A stretch of 64,000 nucleotides of DNA from Betaproteobacteria bacterium CG2_30_68_42 (GCA_001872285.1 MNXU01000002.1:45341-109340); one strand, 5' to 3'. Positions 35,988-46,473 are shown, numbered from the stretch's first letter. The notes: generated by a model not told the origin, from the sequence alone. A program made the numbers and translations.

Positions 35988-36734
35988 ATGGCGGAACGCT
36001 GGGTCGAGGGCACGGTCACCGAAAAGGTCGAGTGGACGCCGCAGCTCTTTTCGCTGCGCGTGGATGCCCCGGTGGAGGCGTTCGAGGCCGGCCAGTTCAC
36101 CAAGCTCGCGCTCGAGATCGGTGGCGAGGTCGTCGGCCGGCCCTATTCGATCGTCAATCCGCCCGCCGAGCGTCCGCTCGACTTCTACTTCGGCATCGTC
36201 AAGCGCGGGCACCTGAGCCTGCGGCTGGCCGCGCTGCGCGCCGGGGATCGCGTGCTGGTGGGACCGCGCGCGAGCGGCTTTCTCACCCTGAGCGAGGTGC
36301 CCGAGGGGCGCGCGCTGTGGCTGCTCGCGACCGGAACCGGCATCGGGCCCTTCCTGTCCATCCTGCGCACCGTGGAGCCGTGGCGGCGCTTCGGGCGCGT
36401 GGTGCTGGCGCATGCGGTGCGCACCGCGGCCGAGCGCGCTTATGTCGACGTCATCGAGGGCATCGAACGCGCACATCCAGGAGCCTTCGCCTTCGTGCCC
36501 TTCGTGAGCCGCGAGGCGACCGCGTTCGCGCTGTCCGGGCGCATCCCGCAGGCGATCGCCGATGGCCGCCTCGAAGAGCGCGCGGGAGCCGCGCTCGACC
36601 CGGAAGCCAGCCGCGTGATGCTGTGCGGCAACCCGGACATGGTGCGCGACGCCGCCGCCGCGCTCGCCGCGCGCGGGTTCCGCAAGCACCGGCGCCGCGA
36701 GCCCGGACAGATCCTGGTCGAGAACTACTGGTAG
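35988..36734 (+). CDS. Ferredoxin/flavodoxin-NADP+ reductase (Fpr type)
   Basis: This 248-residue flavoprotein has FAD-binding GRPYSIVNPP (the RxYS motif), the NADP-binding ATGTGIGPFLSIL and the C-terminal MLCGNPDMVRDA plus terminal ENYW, as in bacterial Fpr. It transfers electrons between NADPH and ferredoxin or flavodoxin and could serve ferredoxin-dependent enzymes such as the oxidoreductase at 57741. The ATG at 35988 has a GGGGAGAGTGGG site. Confidence 0.9.
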   Translation: MAERWVEGTVTEKVEWTPQLFSLRVDAPVEAFEAGQFTKLALEIGGEVVGRPYSIVNPPAERPLDFYFGIVKRGHLSLRLAALRAGDRVLVGPRASGFLTLSEVPEGRALWLLATGTGIGPFLSILRTVEPWRRFGRVVLAHAVRTAAERAYVDVIEGIERAHPGAFAFVPFVSREATAFALSGRIPQAIADGRLEERAGAALDPEASRVMLCGNPDMVRDAAAALAARGFRKHRRREPGQILVENYW

Positions 36735-36803
36735 ACGGGATGCGCGCGCGCCGGACGAGGGCGACGCGATGGTCGGTGAGGGTGTTGGGGCGCGACGACC
36801 AGA

Positions 36804-36832
36804 TTGACGTTAACGTCAACGGAAGCTAGACT
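36804..36832 (+). promoter_or_regulatory. icmF promoter with 16-bp perfect palindromic operator
   Basis: TTGACG (36804-36809) and TAGACT (36827-36832) are spaced by 17 bases, a good sigma-70 promoter. The palindrome TTGACGTTAACGTCAA (36804-36819) covers the -35 and half the spacer, the place where a repressor would block polymerase. It resembles operators of regulators of branched-chain and acyl-CoA breakdown such as LiuR; no regulator gene lies nearby. Confidence 0.7.
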
Positions 36833-36880
36833 GCCCGGGCCTATCATCCGTTCCGGACTTCTCCCCCACCGGAGGCCCTC

Positions 36881-39800
36881 ATGACCGACCTCTCGCTCGG
36901 CGCCCGCCTGGCCCCCTACAAGCTCCGGCACAAGGTGCGGTTCGTCACCGCGGCGGCGCTGTTCGACGGCCACGATGCCTCGATCAACATCATGCGCCGC
37001 ATCCTGCAGGCGAGCGGCGTGGAAGTGATCCATCTTGGCCACAACCGCTCGGTCGAGCAGATCGTCGCCGCGGCGCTGCAGGAAGACGCCCAGGGCATCG
37101 CCGTGTCCTCGTACCAGGGCGGCCATGTCGAGTTCTTCAAATACATGGTCGATTGCCTGAAGGCGCGTGGCGGCGCGCAGATCAAGGTCTTCGGCGGCGG
37201 CGGGGGCGTGATCGTGCCCGACGAGATCCGGGAGCTGACCGAGTATGGCGTCACCCACATCTATTCGGTCGAGGATGGGCAGAAGCTGGGCCTGCAAGGG
37301 ATGATCAACGACATGGTCGAGCGCTGCGACGTCGATCCGGGCAAGTCCGCGCCGCGCGAGGCCGGCGCCATCCTCGAGGCGCTGGCCGGGGGCGACCGGC
37401 GCGCGCTCGCGCGCATCATCACGGCGCTGGAAAACGGGCATTGTCCGGCGGATGCGCGCAGCGAGATCGTCTCGCGTGCGGCGGCGGTCGCGGTGCCGGT
37501 GCTCGGCATCACCGGCACCGGAGGCGCGGGCAAGAGCTCGCTCACCGACGAGCTGATCCGGCGCTTCCGGCTCGATCTGGACGATCGCCTCAGGATCGCG
37601 GTGATCGCGGTCGATCCCTCGCGCCGCAAGTCCGGCGGCGCGCTGCTCGGCGATCGCATCCGCATGAACGCGATCGATTCACCCAACCTCTACATGCGCT
37701 CACTCGCCACCCGCGAGGCGGGCGCCGAGATCTCGCGCGCGCTGCCGGACGTCATCGCCTGCTGCAAGCTTTCCGGCTTCGACCTGGTGATCGTGGAGAC
37801 ACCCGGCATCGGCCAGGGCGATGCGGCGATCGTGCCCCATGTCGACGTCTCCCTCTACGTGATGACGCCGGAGTTCGGTGCCGCCAGCCAGCTCGAGAAG
37901 ATCGACATGCTGGATTTCGCCGACTTCGTCGCCATCAACAAGTTCGACCGCAAGGGCGCGGAAGACGCGCTGCGCGACGTGCGCAAGCAGGTGCAGAGGA
38001 ACCGCGAGCGCTTCGCAACGCCGCTCGAGGAGATGCCGGTCTTCGGCACGATCGCCGCGCGCTTCAACGACGACGGCGTGACCGCGCTCTACAAGGCGCT
38101 GCTCGCGCCGCTGATGGCGAAGGGCCTCGCGCCGGGCGAGCGCAGGTTGCCGGCCGTTTCTGTGCGCGCGTCGAGCGCACAGCGGGCCATCGTGCCGACC
38201 TCGCGCGCACGTTATCTTGCCGAGATCGCCGAGGCGCTGCGCGCCTATCACGCGGGTGTGCGCGAGCAGGCCCGCATCGCGCGCGAGCGCCAGAGCCTGA
38301 GGATCGCCCGGTCGCTGTTCGAGGGCTGCGGGCGCGATGCCACGCAGTTCGACGAGTTCATCGCCCGCAAGGACGGCGAACTGGATGTGCGGGCGAAGAA
38401 ACTGCTCGCGATGTGGCAGGACATGAAGAAGGCCTACGCGGGCGACGAGTACGTGGTGAAGATCCGCGACAGGGAAGTGCGCACCGCGCTGATCCACGAA
38501 ACGCTCTCGGGCACGCGCATCCGCAAGGTGGTGCTGCCGCGCTTCGAGGACGAGGGCGAGATCCTCTCCTGGCTGATGCGCGAGAACGTTCCCGGCTCGT
38601 TTCCCTTCACCGCCGGGGTGTTCGCGTTCAAGCGCGAGAACGAGGATCCCACCCGCATGTTCGCCGGGGAGGGCGATCCCTTCCGCACCAACCGCCGCTT
38701 CAAGAAGCTGTCCGAGGGCATGCCGGCGGTGCGCCTGTCGACCGCCTTCGACTCGGTGACCCTCTACGGCTGCGACCCGGACGAGCGGCCCGACATCTAC
38801 GGCAAGATCGGCAACTCCGGCGTTTCCATCGCCACCCTGGACGACCTGAAGGTGCTGTATTCGGGCTTCGATCTCACCGCGCCCGACACCTCGGTGTCGA
38901 TGACGATCAACGGCCCGGCGCCGATGATCCTGGCGATGTTCTTCAACACCGCGATCGACCGCGAGATCGAGAAGTTCCGGGCCGACAACGATCGCGAGCC
39001 GACCGAGGACGAGGCGGAGAAGATCCGCGACTGGGTCCTCGCGAACGTGCGCGGCACCGTGCAGGCCGACATCCTGAAGGAGGACCAGGGCCAGAACACC
39101 TGCATCTTCTCGACCGAGTTCGCGCTCAAGGTGATGGGCGACATCCAGGAATATTTCGTCCATCACGACGTGCGCAACTTCTATTCGGTGTCGATCTCCG
39201 GTTACCACATCGCCGAGGCCGGCGCGAATCCGATCTCGCAGCTCGCCTTCACGCTCGCCAACGGCTTCACCTACGTGGAGTCGTATCTCGCCCGCGGCAT
39301 GCACATCGACGAGTTCGCACCCAACCTGTCGTTCTTCTTCTCCAACGGGATGGACCCGGAGTACTCGGTGCTGGGCCGCGTGGCGCGGCGCATCTGGGCG
39401 GTGGCGATGAAGAACCGCTACGGGGCGAACGAGCGCAGCCAGAAGCTCAAGTACCACGTGCAGACCTCGGGCCGCAGCCTGCACGCGCAGGAGATGGCCT
39501 TCAACGACATCCGTACCACGCTCCAGGCGCTGATCGCTATCTACGACAACTGCAACTCGCTGCACACCAATGCCTACGACGAGGCCGTGACCACGCCCAC
39601 CGAAGAGTCGGTGCGCCGCGCGCTCGCGATCCAGCTCGTCATCAACCGGGAGTGGGGTCTGGCGAAGAACGAGAACCCGAACCAGGGTTCCTTCGTCATC
39701 GAGGAACTCACCGATCTCGTCGAGGAGGCGGTGCTCAAGGAGTTCGAGGCGATCAGCGCACGCGGCGGCGTGCTGGGCGCGATGGAGACCGGCTACCAGC

Positions 39801-40150
39801 GCGGCAAGATCCAGGAAGAGTCGCTCTACTACGAGCGGCGCAAGCACGACGGCAGCTACCCGATCGTCGGCGTCAACACCTTCCTCAACCCGCACGGATC
39901 GGCGCTGCCCGCGAAGCAGGAGCTCGCCCGCTCGACCGAGGAGGAAAAGCGCTCCCAGCTCGCACGGCTGCGCGACTTCCAGGCCCGCCACGCGCCGCAG
40001 GCGCCCGTCCAGCTCGACCGGCTCAAGCGCACCGTGATCGAAAACGGAAACGTGTTCGAGGCACTGATGGAAGCGGTTCGCCACTGCTCGCTCGGCCAGA
40101 TCTCGACCGCGCTCTACGAAGTCGGCGGACAGTACCGGCGCAACATGTGA
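36881..40150 (+). CDS. icmF: Fused isobutyryl-CoA mutase IcmF
   Basis: This 1,089-residue enzyme joins four parts: a coenzyme B12-binding domain ([15 protein letters not shown] near residue 27), a MeaB-like G-protein chaperone (P-loop GTGGAGKSS near 210, NKFD later), a linker and a methylmalonyl-CoA-mutase-like catalytic domain (about 530-1089, with TFDS-like and [11 protein letters not shown] segments). It interconverts isobutyryl-CoA and n-butyryl-CoA, and in some members pivalyl-CoA/isovaleryl-CoA, with self-repair by its GTPase. It stands alone behind a palindromic operator, consistent with control by acyl-CoA supply. Confidence 0.95.
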   Translation: MTDLSLGARLAPYKLRHKVRFVTAAALFDGHDASINIMRRILQASGVEVIHLGHNRSVEQIVAAALQEDAQGIAVSSYQGGHVEFFKYMVDCLKARGGAQIKVFGGGGGVIVPDEIRELTEYGVTHIYSVEDGQKLGLQGMINDMVERCDVDPGKSAPREAGAILEALAGGDRRALARIITALENGHCPADARSEIVSRAAAVAVPVLGITGTGGAGKSSLTDELIRRFRLDLDDRLRIAVIAVDPSRRKSGGALLGDRIRMNAIDSPNLYMRSLATREAGAEISRALPDVIACCKLSGFDLVIVETPGIGQGDAAIVPHVDVSLYVMTPEFGAASQLEKIDMLDFADFVAINKFDRKGAEDALRDVRKQVQRNRERFATPLEEMPVFGTIAARFNDDGVTALYKALLAPLMAKGLAPGERRLPAVSVRASSAQRAIVPTSRARYLAEIAEALRAYHAGVREQARIARERQSLRIARSLFEGCGRDATQFDEFIARKDGELDVRAKKLLAMWQDMKKAYAGDEYVVKIRDREVRTALIHETLSGTRIRKVVLPRFEDEGEILSWLMRENVPGSFPFTAGVFAFKRENEDPTRMFAGEGDPFRTNRRFKKLSEGMPAVRLSTAFDSVTLYGCDPDERPDIYGKIGNSGVSIATLDDLKVLYSGFDLTAPDTSVSMTINGPAPMILAMFFNTAIDREIEKFRADNDREPTEDEAEKIRDWVLANVRGTVQADILKEDQGQNTCIFSTEFALKVMGDIQEYFVHHDVRNFYSVSISGYHIAEAGANPISQLAFTLANGFTYVESYLARGMHIDEFAPNLSFFFSNGMDPEYSVLGRVARRIWAVAMKNRYGANERSQKLKYHVQTSGRSLHAQEMAFNDIRTTLQALIAIYDNCNSLHTNAYDEAVTTPTEESVRRALAIQLVINREWGLAKNENPNQGSFVIEELTDLVEEAVLKEFEAISARGGVLGAMETGYQRGKIQEESLYYERRKHDGSYPIVGVNTFLNPHGSALPAKQELARSTEEEKRSQLARLRDFQARHAPQAPVQLDRLKRTVIENGNVFEALMEAVRHCSLGQISTALYEVGGQYRRNM

Positions 40151-40336
40151 GCGTCCGGCGATCCCTGCATCCCGAGCGTCAGGCGCTCGAACTGCGGGAG
40201 CGCCGCGACGCGAGCCCCTGACCGCTGGCCGAAAGCGTCGAGTCACTCACGTCACCGCTGCCGGGGCGGGTGATCGCGCCGGGCGCGGGGTCGGCCGTGG
40301 TCGACGCCGGTCGGCACGGCCGCGCCTGCAGGACGC

Positions 40337-41011
40337 TCAGCCTTCGAAGCAGCGCAGGCCGTCGAGATCGAGAATGGTGACGGCGCTGTACTCGGCCTTC
40401 ACCAGGCCGGCCTTCTCGAGCTGCTGGAGGGCCTGGTTCACGCGCTGGCGCGAGACGCCGGCCAGATAGCCGAGCTCCTCCTGCGAGATCTGGATCTGCG
40501 GTCCTGTGGCGGGGTAGAGCTGCGGATTGAAGAGCGAGGCGAGCGCGCGCGCGACCTTGGCATCGGGCTCCAGCAGGCGCTCGTGCTCGACCATGCCGAT
40601 GAACTGCCCGACACGCTCGTTCAACTGCATGAGCAGGTGGCGGTTGAAACTGAAACTGGTGTCGAGCAGCCAGTGGAAGGTGGCCTCGGGCATCAGCACG
40701 ACGCGCGAGGCGCGCAGCGCGATCACGTCGTACTTGCGCGCCTCGCGCTTGAGCACCGAGCCCTCGCCGAACCAGCTTCCGGCCGGCACCCCGGTGAAGG
40801 TTACGCACTTGCCCGAGGGCGAGAGGGCGTTGAGCTTCACCAGGCCCTCGATGACGCCGATCCAGTGATCCGAGGGCTCGCCCTTGCGGCAGACGAAGGC
40901 GGTGGTCGGATACTCGCGCACCACGAGGCTCGTGCGCACCCGTTCGCGCGCCGGCGCTCCGAGCGCGACGAACCAGGGACTCGTCTCCAGCATCGCGTCG
41001 AGTGTCCGCAT
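40337..41011 (-). CDS. Crp/Fnr-family transcriptional regulator
   Basis: This 224-residue regulator has an N-terminal cyclic-nucleotide-binding-like domain (GVIEGLVKLNALSPSGK ... GEGSVLKREARKYD) and a C-terminal winged helix (SQEELGYLAGVSRQRVNQAL). The Fnr cysteine cluster is absent, so it is not an oxygen sensor of Fnr type. The ATG at 41011 is used; a TTG two codons earlier is also in frame. It is divergent from the acyl-CoA ligase/Liv transporter genes and may control them. Confidence 0.88.
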   Translation of the reverse strand: MRTLDAMLETSPWFVALGAPARERVRTSLVVREYPTTAFVCRKGEPSDHWIGVIEGLVKLNALSPSGKCVTFTGVPAGSWFGEGSVLKREARKYDVIALRASRVVLMPEATFHWLLDTSFSFNRHLLMQLNERVGQFIGMVEHERLLEPDAKVARALASLFNPQLYPATGPQIQISQEELGYLAGVSRQRVNQALQQLEKAGLVKAEYSAVTILDLDGLRCFEG

Positions 41012-41044
41012 GGCCAATTGTCCGCGAAACGACAGCTTGCGCGG

Positions 41045-41072
41045 AATATACCGCTTAACATCCGTCCGGCAA
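41045..41072 (-). promoter_or_regulatory. Sigma-70-like promoter of the Crp/Fnr gene
   Basis: On the minus strand, TTGCCG (41072-41067) and TATATT (41050-41045) are spaced by 16 bases. Transcription would start near 41038, leaving about 27 bases before the ATG. Confidence 0.45.
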
Positions 41073-41220
41073 ACGCGATCGGGAAGAAACTCGCGCCGCC
41101 GGGGCGGTTTGCGTCAGCGGGCGCGATGCCTTACGCTTGCGCGCCGCGCAGCAGTTGTCCGCGCGGCAGGCCCTGTGCGATCATGGCCGGCATAGCGACA
41201 GACTCTGGAGGAGAGTGGGT

Positions 41221-43179
41221 ATGGCGGGGGAGCCGATCAAGGCTGCAGCGGACACCTTTCCGCGCCTGGCCGCGCACCACGCCGCGGTGCGCCCGGGCAA
41301 GCCCGCCGTCCGCGAGAAGGACCTCGGCATCTGGCAGACCTGGACCTGGAAGCAGGCTGTCGAGGAAATTTACGCCATTGCCGCCGGCCTGGCCGAGCTC
41401 GGCTTCAAGCGCGGGGACAATCTCGCCATCATCGGCGACAACCGGCCCCGGCTGTACTGGTCGATGTGCGCGGCGCAGTGCCTGGGTGGGGTGCCGGTGC
41501 CGATGTATCAGGACGCGGTCGCGGCGGAAATGGTGTTCGTGCTGCAGGACGCCGGGATCCGCTACGCCGTCGTCGAAGACCAGGAGCAGGTCGACAAGCT
41601 GCTCGAAGTCCGCGACCAGTGTCCGGCGCTCGAGCACATCCTCTACGACGATCCGCGCGGCCTGCACCATTACGCGGCTGCCGGCCTGCGCAGGCTGGAC
41701 GAGGTGCAGGCGACGGGCCGGGCGAGAAACCGCGACCATCCCGAGTTCATCGCCGGGGAGGTCGCGAAGGGTTCCCCGGACGATGTCGCCATCATGCTCT
41801 ACACCTCGGGCACGACGGGCAAGCCCAAAGGCGTCGAGGTGGCGCACGGGGCGCTGATCTTCGCGGCGAGCGGCGGAGTGGGCTTCGACAAGCTGACCGC
41901 AGACGAGGAGATCCTCTCCTACCTGCCGATGGCCTGGGTGGGCGACAACCTGTTCTCCTATGCCCAGGCGCTGGTGGCGGGTTTCACCATCAACTGCCCC
42001 GAGTCGGGCGACACGGTGATGACCGACCTCCGGGAGATCGGCCCGACCTACTACTTCGCGCCGCCGCGCGTGTTCGAGAACCTGCTCACCCAGGTGCTGA
42101 TCCGGATGGAAGACGCCGGCGCTCTCAAGCGCCGGATGTTCCAGTATTTCATGGAAGTCGCGCGCCGCTGCGGGGCCGAGATCCTGGACGGGAAGCCGGT
42201 CGCCTTCAAGGACCGCCTGCTCTACGCGCTGGGGGGTGTGCTGATCTACGGGCCGCTGCGCAACGTGCTCGGCATGAGCCGCATCCGGGTCGCCTACACC
42301 GCGGGTGCGGCGATCGGCCCCGACCTGTTCCGCTTCTACCGCTCGATCGGCATCAACCTGAAGCAGCTCTACGGCTCCACCGAGACCTGTGCCTACGTCT
42401 GCCTTCAGCCGGACGGGAAGATCCGGCTCGATACGGTCGGCATCCCGGCGCCGGGAGTCGAGGTGAAGATCGCCGGCAATGGCGAGGTGCTGGTGCGCTC
42501 CGGTGCGATGCTGAAGGAGTACTACAAGCGGCCCGATGCGACCGCCGAGTCGATCGATGCCGAGGGCTATTTCCACACCGGGGATGCCGGGTTCCTCGAT
42601 GACGGCCAGCTCAAGATCATCGACCGCGCCAAGGACGTCGGCAAGATGGCGGGCGGCGCGATGTATGCGCCGAACTACATCGAGAACAAGCTCAAGTTCT
42701 TCCCGCACATCAAGGAGGCGGTCGCCTTCGGCAACGGGCGCGAGCGGGTGTGCGCGTTCATCAACATCGACATGGGTTCGGTGGGTAACTGGGCCGAGCG
42801 CCGCGGGATCGCCTACAGCGGCTATACCGACCTCGCCCAGAAGGCCGAGGTCTACGCGCTCATCCGCGAGTGCGTCGAGCAGGCCAATGCCGAACTGGCG
42901 CGGGACGCGATGCTCGCCGACTCGCAGGTGCACCGGTTCATCATCCTGCACAAGGAGCTGGACCCGGACGACGACGAACTGACCCGCACGCGCAAGGTGC
43001 GCCGCGGCTTCATCGCGGAGAAATATGCGGTGCTGATCGATGCGCTGTACTCGGACAAGACCTCGCAGTTCATCGAGACGCTGGTGAAGTTCGAGGACGG
43101 GCGCAGGGGCACGGTGGCGGCCGATCTGAAGATCGGCGAAGCCAACGTCTTTCCGGCCGACGTCAGGAAGGCGGCATAG
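41221..43179 (+). CDS. Long-chain-type AMP-forming acyl-CoA synthetase
   Basis: This 652-residue enzyme of the FadD15/long-chain branch has MLYTSGTTGKPKGVEVAHG (AMP binding, about residue 198), LYGSTETCAY, YFHTGDAGF and a C-terminal KIIDRAKDVGKMAGG. The fatty-acid-gate insert makes it longer than the ligase at 34407. The ATG at 41221 follows a GGAGGAGAG site. It begins the gene group with the Liv-type transporter, suggesting that the transported acid is activated to its CoA ester after uptake. Confidence 0.9.
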   Translation: MAGEPIKAAADTFPRLAAHHAAVRPGKPAVREKDLGIWQTWTWKQAVEEIYAIAAGLAELGFKRGDNLAIIGDNRPRLYWSMCAAQCLGGVPVPMYQDAVAAEMVFVLQDAGIRYAVVEDQEQVDKLLEVRDQCPALEHILYDDPRGLHHYAAAGLRRLDEVQATGRARNRDHPEFIAGEVAKGSPDDVAIMLYTSGTTGKPKGVEVAHGALIFAASGGVGFDKLTADEEILSYLPMAWVGDNLFSYAQALVAGFTINCPESGDTVMTDLREIGPTYYFAPPRVFENLLTQVLIRMEDAGALKRRMFQYFMEVARRCGAEILDGKPVAFKDRLLYALGGVLIYGPLRNVLGMSRIRVAYTAGAAIGPDLFRFYRSIGINLKQLYGSTETCAYVCLQPDGKIRLDTVGIPAPGVEVKIAGNGEVLVRSGAMLKEYYKRPDATAESIDAEGYFHTGDAGFLDDGQLKIIDRAKDVGKMAGGAMYAPNYIENKLKFFPHIKEAVAFGNGRERVCAFINIDMGSVGNWAERRGIAYSGYTDLAQKAEVYALIRECVEQANAELARDAMLADSQVHRFIILHKELDPDDDELTRTRKVRRGFIAEKYAVLIDALYSDKTSQFIETLVKFEDGRRGTVAADLKIGEANVFPADVRKAA

Positions 43180-43214
43180 CGCCGCGCGGCAGACTCGAAC
43201 ACGGCAAGAGATCG

Positions 43215-44393
43215 ATGAGCGAGAAATCCATTTCCGAATGCGTCGTCTTCCACGACGAGATCGTGACCATGGAGGTGGATTTCACCGACCTCACGCTGTC
43301 CGATTCCTCCACCGTCGATGCCTTCTACGACGAGATCGACCGGCGGCTGGCGGCGAGCGGCCGGCGCTGGTACTTCCTGGTCAACTACAAGGGCTGCGTC
43401 ATCACGCCCGAAGCCTGGCCGCGCTTCGCCGAGCGCGGCAAGAACACCAACATCATCCACGGTCTGGGCACGGTCCGGGTCGGCGCCTCTTCGAGCACGC
43501 GCGACGCGATCCGCAGCCATTCCGAACGCGCCATGTTCCGCTCGAACATCTACGACTCGCGCGACCAGGCGATGCTGGCGCTGGGCGAGCTGAGAAAGCG
43601 CCATCGCGAAGCGGAGGGCGCGGCCGAGGGCAGCTTCCTGCGGGTCGAGAACGTCGGCCTGCACTTCGGCGGGGTCAAGGCGATCAGCGGGGTGAGCTTC
43701 GAGATCCGGCGCGGCGAGATCAGCTCGATCATCGGCCCGAACGGTGCCGGCAAGAGTTCGATGCTCAACGTCATCAACGGCGTCTACCACCCGCAGGAGG
43801 GCACCGTCACCTTCCTCGGCAAGCAGCGCCGGCGGATGCATCCCCACGAGGCCGCCGCGCAGGGCATCGCCCGCACGTTCCAGAACATCGCCCTGTTCAA
43901 GGGCATGAGCGTGCTCGACAACCTGATGACCGGGCGCAACCTCAAGATGAAGTGCAATTTCCTCCAGCAGGCACTGTACTGGGGGCCGGCGCAGCGCGAG
44001 GAGCTCGAGCACCGCGCGAAGATCGAGGAGGTCATCGACTACCTGGAGATCGAACACATCCGCAAGACGCCCGTGGGCCGGCTGCCCTACGGACTGCAGA
44101 AGCGCGTCGAACTGGGGCGGGCACTGGCGGCGGAGCCGACGCTGCTGCTGCTCGACGAGCCGATGGCCGGCATGAACGTCGAGGAGAAGCAGGACATGAG
44201 CCGCTTCATCCTCGACGTCAATGACCAGTTCGGAACCACCATCCTGCTGATCGAGCACGACATGGGCGTGGTGATGGACATCTCGGACTTCGTGGTCGTG
44301 CTCGATCACGGCCAGAAGATCGCCGAAGGCACGCCCGACGAGGTGCGCTCGGACCCGGTCGTCATCCGCGCCTACCTGGGCACCGCCCACTGA
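43215..44393 (+). CDS. livG: LivG-type ABC ATPase with extra N-terminal domain
   Basis: This 392-residue protein is about 130 residues longer than normal LivG. Residues 1-135 form a separate alpha/beta domain (WYFLVNYKGCVITPEAWPRF, then GTVRVGASSSTRDAIR) that resembles SpoIIAA/STAS-type folds in its strand-helix rhythm but is not assigned. The ABC part follows: Walker A GPNGAGKSS near 173, signature LPYGLQKRVELGRAL, Walker B LLLLDEPMAGM, LivG-type Q-loop ARTFQNIALF. It powers the LivHM permease. The ATG at 43215 is preceded by GGCAAGAGATC. Confidence 0.9.
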   Translation: MSEKSISECVVFHDEIVTMEVDFTDLTLSDSSTVDAFYDEIDRRLAASGRRWYFLVNYKGCVITPEAWPRFAERGKNTNIIHGLGTVRVGASSSTRDAIRSHSERAMFRSNIYDSRDQAMLALGELRKRHREAEGAAEGSFLRVENVGLHFGGVKAISGVSFEIRRGEISSIIGPNGAGKSSMLNVINGVYHPQEGTVTFLGKQRRRMHPHEAAAQGIARTFQNIALFKGMSVLDNLMTGRNLKMKCNFLQQALYWGPAQREELEHRAKIEEVIDYLEIEHIRKTPVGRLPYGLQKRVELGRALAAEPTLLLLDEPMAGMNVEEKQDMSRFILDVNDQFGTTILLIEHDMGVVMDISDFVVVLDHGQKIAEGTPDEVRSDPVVIRAYLGTAH

Positions 44394-44407
44394 GCGAGGC
44401 AAGCGAG

Positions 44408-45301
44408 ATGAATTTCTTCTTCGAGGTGCTCATCGGCGGGCTGCTCTCCGGCGTGATGTACGCGCTGGTGGCGCTCGGCTTCGTCCTGATCTACAAGGCC
44501 TCCGGGGTGTTCAACTTCGCGCAGGGCGCGATGGTGTTCTTCGCGGCGCTGACCTTCGTCAGCATCATGGAGCTCGGCGTGCCGTTCTGGCCGGCTTTCG
44601 CGCTCGCGCTGGCGTCGATGGTGGTGCTCGCGGTCGTGACCGAGCGCGTCGTGCTGCGCCCCCTGGTCAATCAGCCCCAGATCACGCTGTTCATGGCCAC
44701 CATCGGGCTGGGATTCCTCATCGAGGGCCTTGCACAGGGCATGTGGGGCGCGGCCGTGCACGGGCTGGAGATCGGCATCGTCGACGAGCCGATCGCCTGG
44801 ACGATGGACAACTGGGGCATCGGGGTGTCGACCTTCGATCTGTTCGCCGCGGGCGTCTCCGCCGTGCTGGTCACCGTGCTCGCCGTGTTCTTCAACAAGA
44901 CGCGGGTGGGCCGGGCGCTTCGCGCGGTGGCCGACGATCACCAGGCCGCGCTGGCGATCGGCATTCCGCTGCAGAGCATCTGGCGCATCGTGTGGGCGGT
45001 CGCGGGATTCGTGGCCCTGGTCGCGGGCGTCATGTGGGGGGCGCGCAACGGCGTGCAGTTCGCGCTGACCTTCGTCGCCCTCAAGGCGCTTCCGGTGCTC
45101 ATCATCGGCGGCTTCGAGTCGGTGGCCGGCGCGATCGTGGGCGGCCTCATCATCGGAGCCTCCGAGAAGATCGGCGAGGTCTATGTCGGTCCGCTGGTCG
45201 GAGGCGGGATCGAGGGCTGGTTCGCCTACATGGTCGCGCTCCTGTTCCTGCTGGTGCGCCCCGAGGGCCTGTTCGGCGAGAAACACATCGACCGCGTCTG
45301 A
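44408..45301 (+). CDS. livH: LivH-type ABC permease
   Basis: This 297-residue protein has eight or so helices and the LivH signature near the N-terminus (LLSGVMYALVALGFVLIYKASGV, with FNFAQG) and RALRAVADDHQAALAIGIP in the middle. With LivM it forms the membrane channel of a branched-chain-amino-acid-type importer; family members in this genomic setting also carry aromatic or short-chain acids. It lies 14 bases after livG. Confidence 0.93.
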   Translation: MNFFFEVLIGGLLSGVMYALVALGFVLIYKASGVFNFAQGAMVFFAALTFVSIMELGVPFWPAFALALASMVVLAVVTERVVLRPLVNQPQITLFMATIGLGFLIEGLAQGMWGAAVHGLEIGIVDEPIAWTMDNWGIGVSTFDLFAAGVSAVLVTVLAVFFNKTRVGRALRAVADDHQAALAIGIPLQSIWRIVWAVAGFVALVAGVMWGARNGVQFALTFVALKALPVLIIGGFESVAGAIVGGLIIGASEKIGEVYVGPLVGGGIEGWFAYMVALLFLLVRPEGLFGEKHIDRV

Positions 45302-45329
45302 CCGCACCCGAAACCCGAAACCAGTCGTC

Positions 45330-46397
45330 ATGCTTTATAGAGAAGCCGGACAATTCAAGGCAAGCTACAAGGCGGATCAGCAGATCTTCCCGATCCGCCA
45401 GGACCGGATCGCGATCGGCCTGATCCTCGCCTTCTTCTACCTGGTCGTGCCCTTCATCGCCGACCAGTACTGGCTGCAGGCGATCATCATCCCGGTGCTG
45501 ATCTTCTCGCTCGCCGCGATCGGCCTGAACATCCTCACCGGATATGCCGGGCAGCTCTCGCTCGGCTCGGCGGCATTCATGGCGGTGGGCGCGTTCGGCG
45601 CCTACAACTTCATGCTGCGCGTGCCGGGCATGCCCATCCTCGCGGCATTCGTGCTCGGCGGGCTGTGCGCGGCCGCGGTGGGCATCCTGTTCGGGCTGCC
45701 TTCGCTGCGGATCAAGGGCTTCTACCTGGCGGTGGCCACGCTCGCCGCGCAGTTCTTCATCGTCTGGGCGCTGACCAAGTTCGGCTGGTTCTCCAACAAC
45801 AGCTCCTCCGGCGTCATCACCGCGCAGAAGGTCGAGATCCTGGGTTACACGTTCGCCTCGCCGCGCTCCAAGTACCTGATCACGCTGGTGGTGGTCACAC
45901 TCCTTGCCCTGGCGGCGAAGAACATGGCGCGCAGCACCGTGGGGCGCGCCTGGATGGCGGTGCGCGACATGGACGTGGCCGCGGAGGTGATCGGGATCCG
46001 GCTGATGCGGACCAAGCTGATGGCCTTCGCGATGAGTTCCTTCTACTGCGGCGTGGCCGGTGCGCTGTATGCCTACACCTACCTCGGCACGGTCGAGCCG
46101 GAGGGTTTCAACCTGGATCTGTCCTTCCGGATCCTGTTCATGATCATCATCGGCGGCGTGGGCACCGTGCTGGGCTCGTTCCTGGGCGCGGCCTTCATCG
46201 TGCTGCTGCCGATCGGCCTCGACAACCTGCTGCCGGTGCTGTTCGGAAACGTGTTGCCGACCGGAATCACCTCGAACCTTCAGCTCATCGTCTTCGGTGG
46301 GCTGATCATCTTTTTCCTGATCGTCGAACCGCACGGGCTGGCCCGCCTGTGGCAGATCGGCAAGGAAAAACTGCGGCTGTGGCCGTTCCCGCACTAG
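45330..46397 (+). CDS. livM: LivM-type ABC permease
   Basis: This 355-residue protein has about ten helices and the LivM signature GLNILTGYAGQLSLGSAAFM near residue 70 and the coupling-helix region GRAWMAVRDMDVAAEVIGI near 210. It pairs with LivH. The ATG at 45330 lies 28 bases after livH; longer in-frame sequence upstream belongs to the livH region. Confidence 0.93.
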   Translation: MLYREAGQFKASYKADQQIFPIRQDRIAIGLILAFFYLVVPFIADQYWLQAIIIPVLIFSLAAIGLNILTGYAGQLSLGSAAFMAVGAFGAYNFMLRVPGMPILAAFVLGGLCAAAVGILFGLPSLRIKGFYLAVATLAAQFFIVWALTKFGWFSNNSSSGVITAQKVEILGYTFASPRSKYLITLVVVTLLALAAKNMARSTVGRAWMAVRDMDVAAEVIGIRLMRTKLMAFAMSSFYCGVAGALYAYTYLGTVEPEGFNLDLSFRILFMIIIGGVGTVLGSFLGAAFIVLLPIGLDNLLPVLFGNVLPTGITSNLQLIVFGGLIIFFLIVEPHGLARLWQIGKEKLRLWPFPH

Positions 46398-46473
46398 AAT
46401 GCGAGCGCTGCATGTTGCTACCAGCCCTGCAACACGTACCCGTGGAGGGTTAACCATGATGAGGAGGCATTGC

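Noticed and set aside
40173..40189. Hairpin CGAGCG/CGCTCG after icmF as terminator
   Set aside because: Only 6 bp, with no T-run in a very GC-rich region; too weak to list.
37153..40221. Long open frames in other registers within icmF
   Set aside because: They are shadows caused by high GC; IcmF is recognisable over its full length.
46413..46434. TGTTGC/GCAACA hairpin before the binding-protein gene as riboswitch
   Set aside because: A 6-bp stem alone; no conserved riboswitch core can be recognised.
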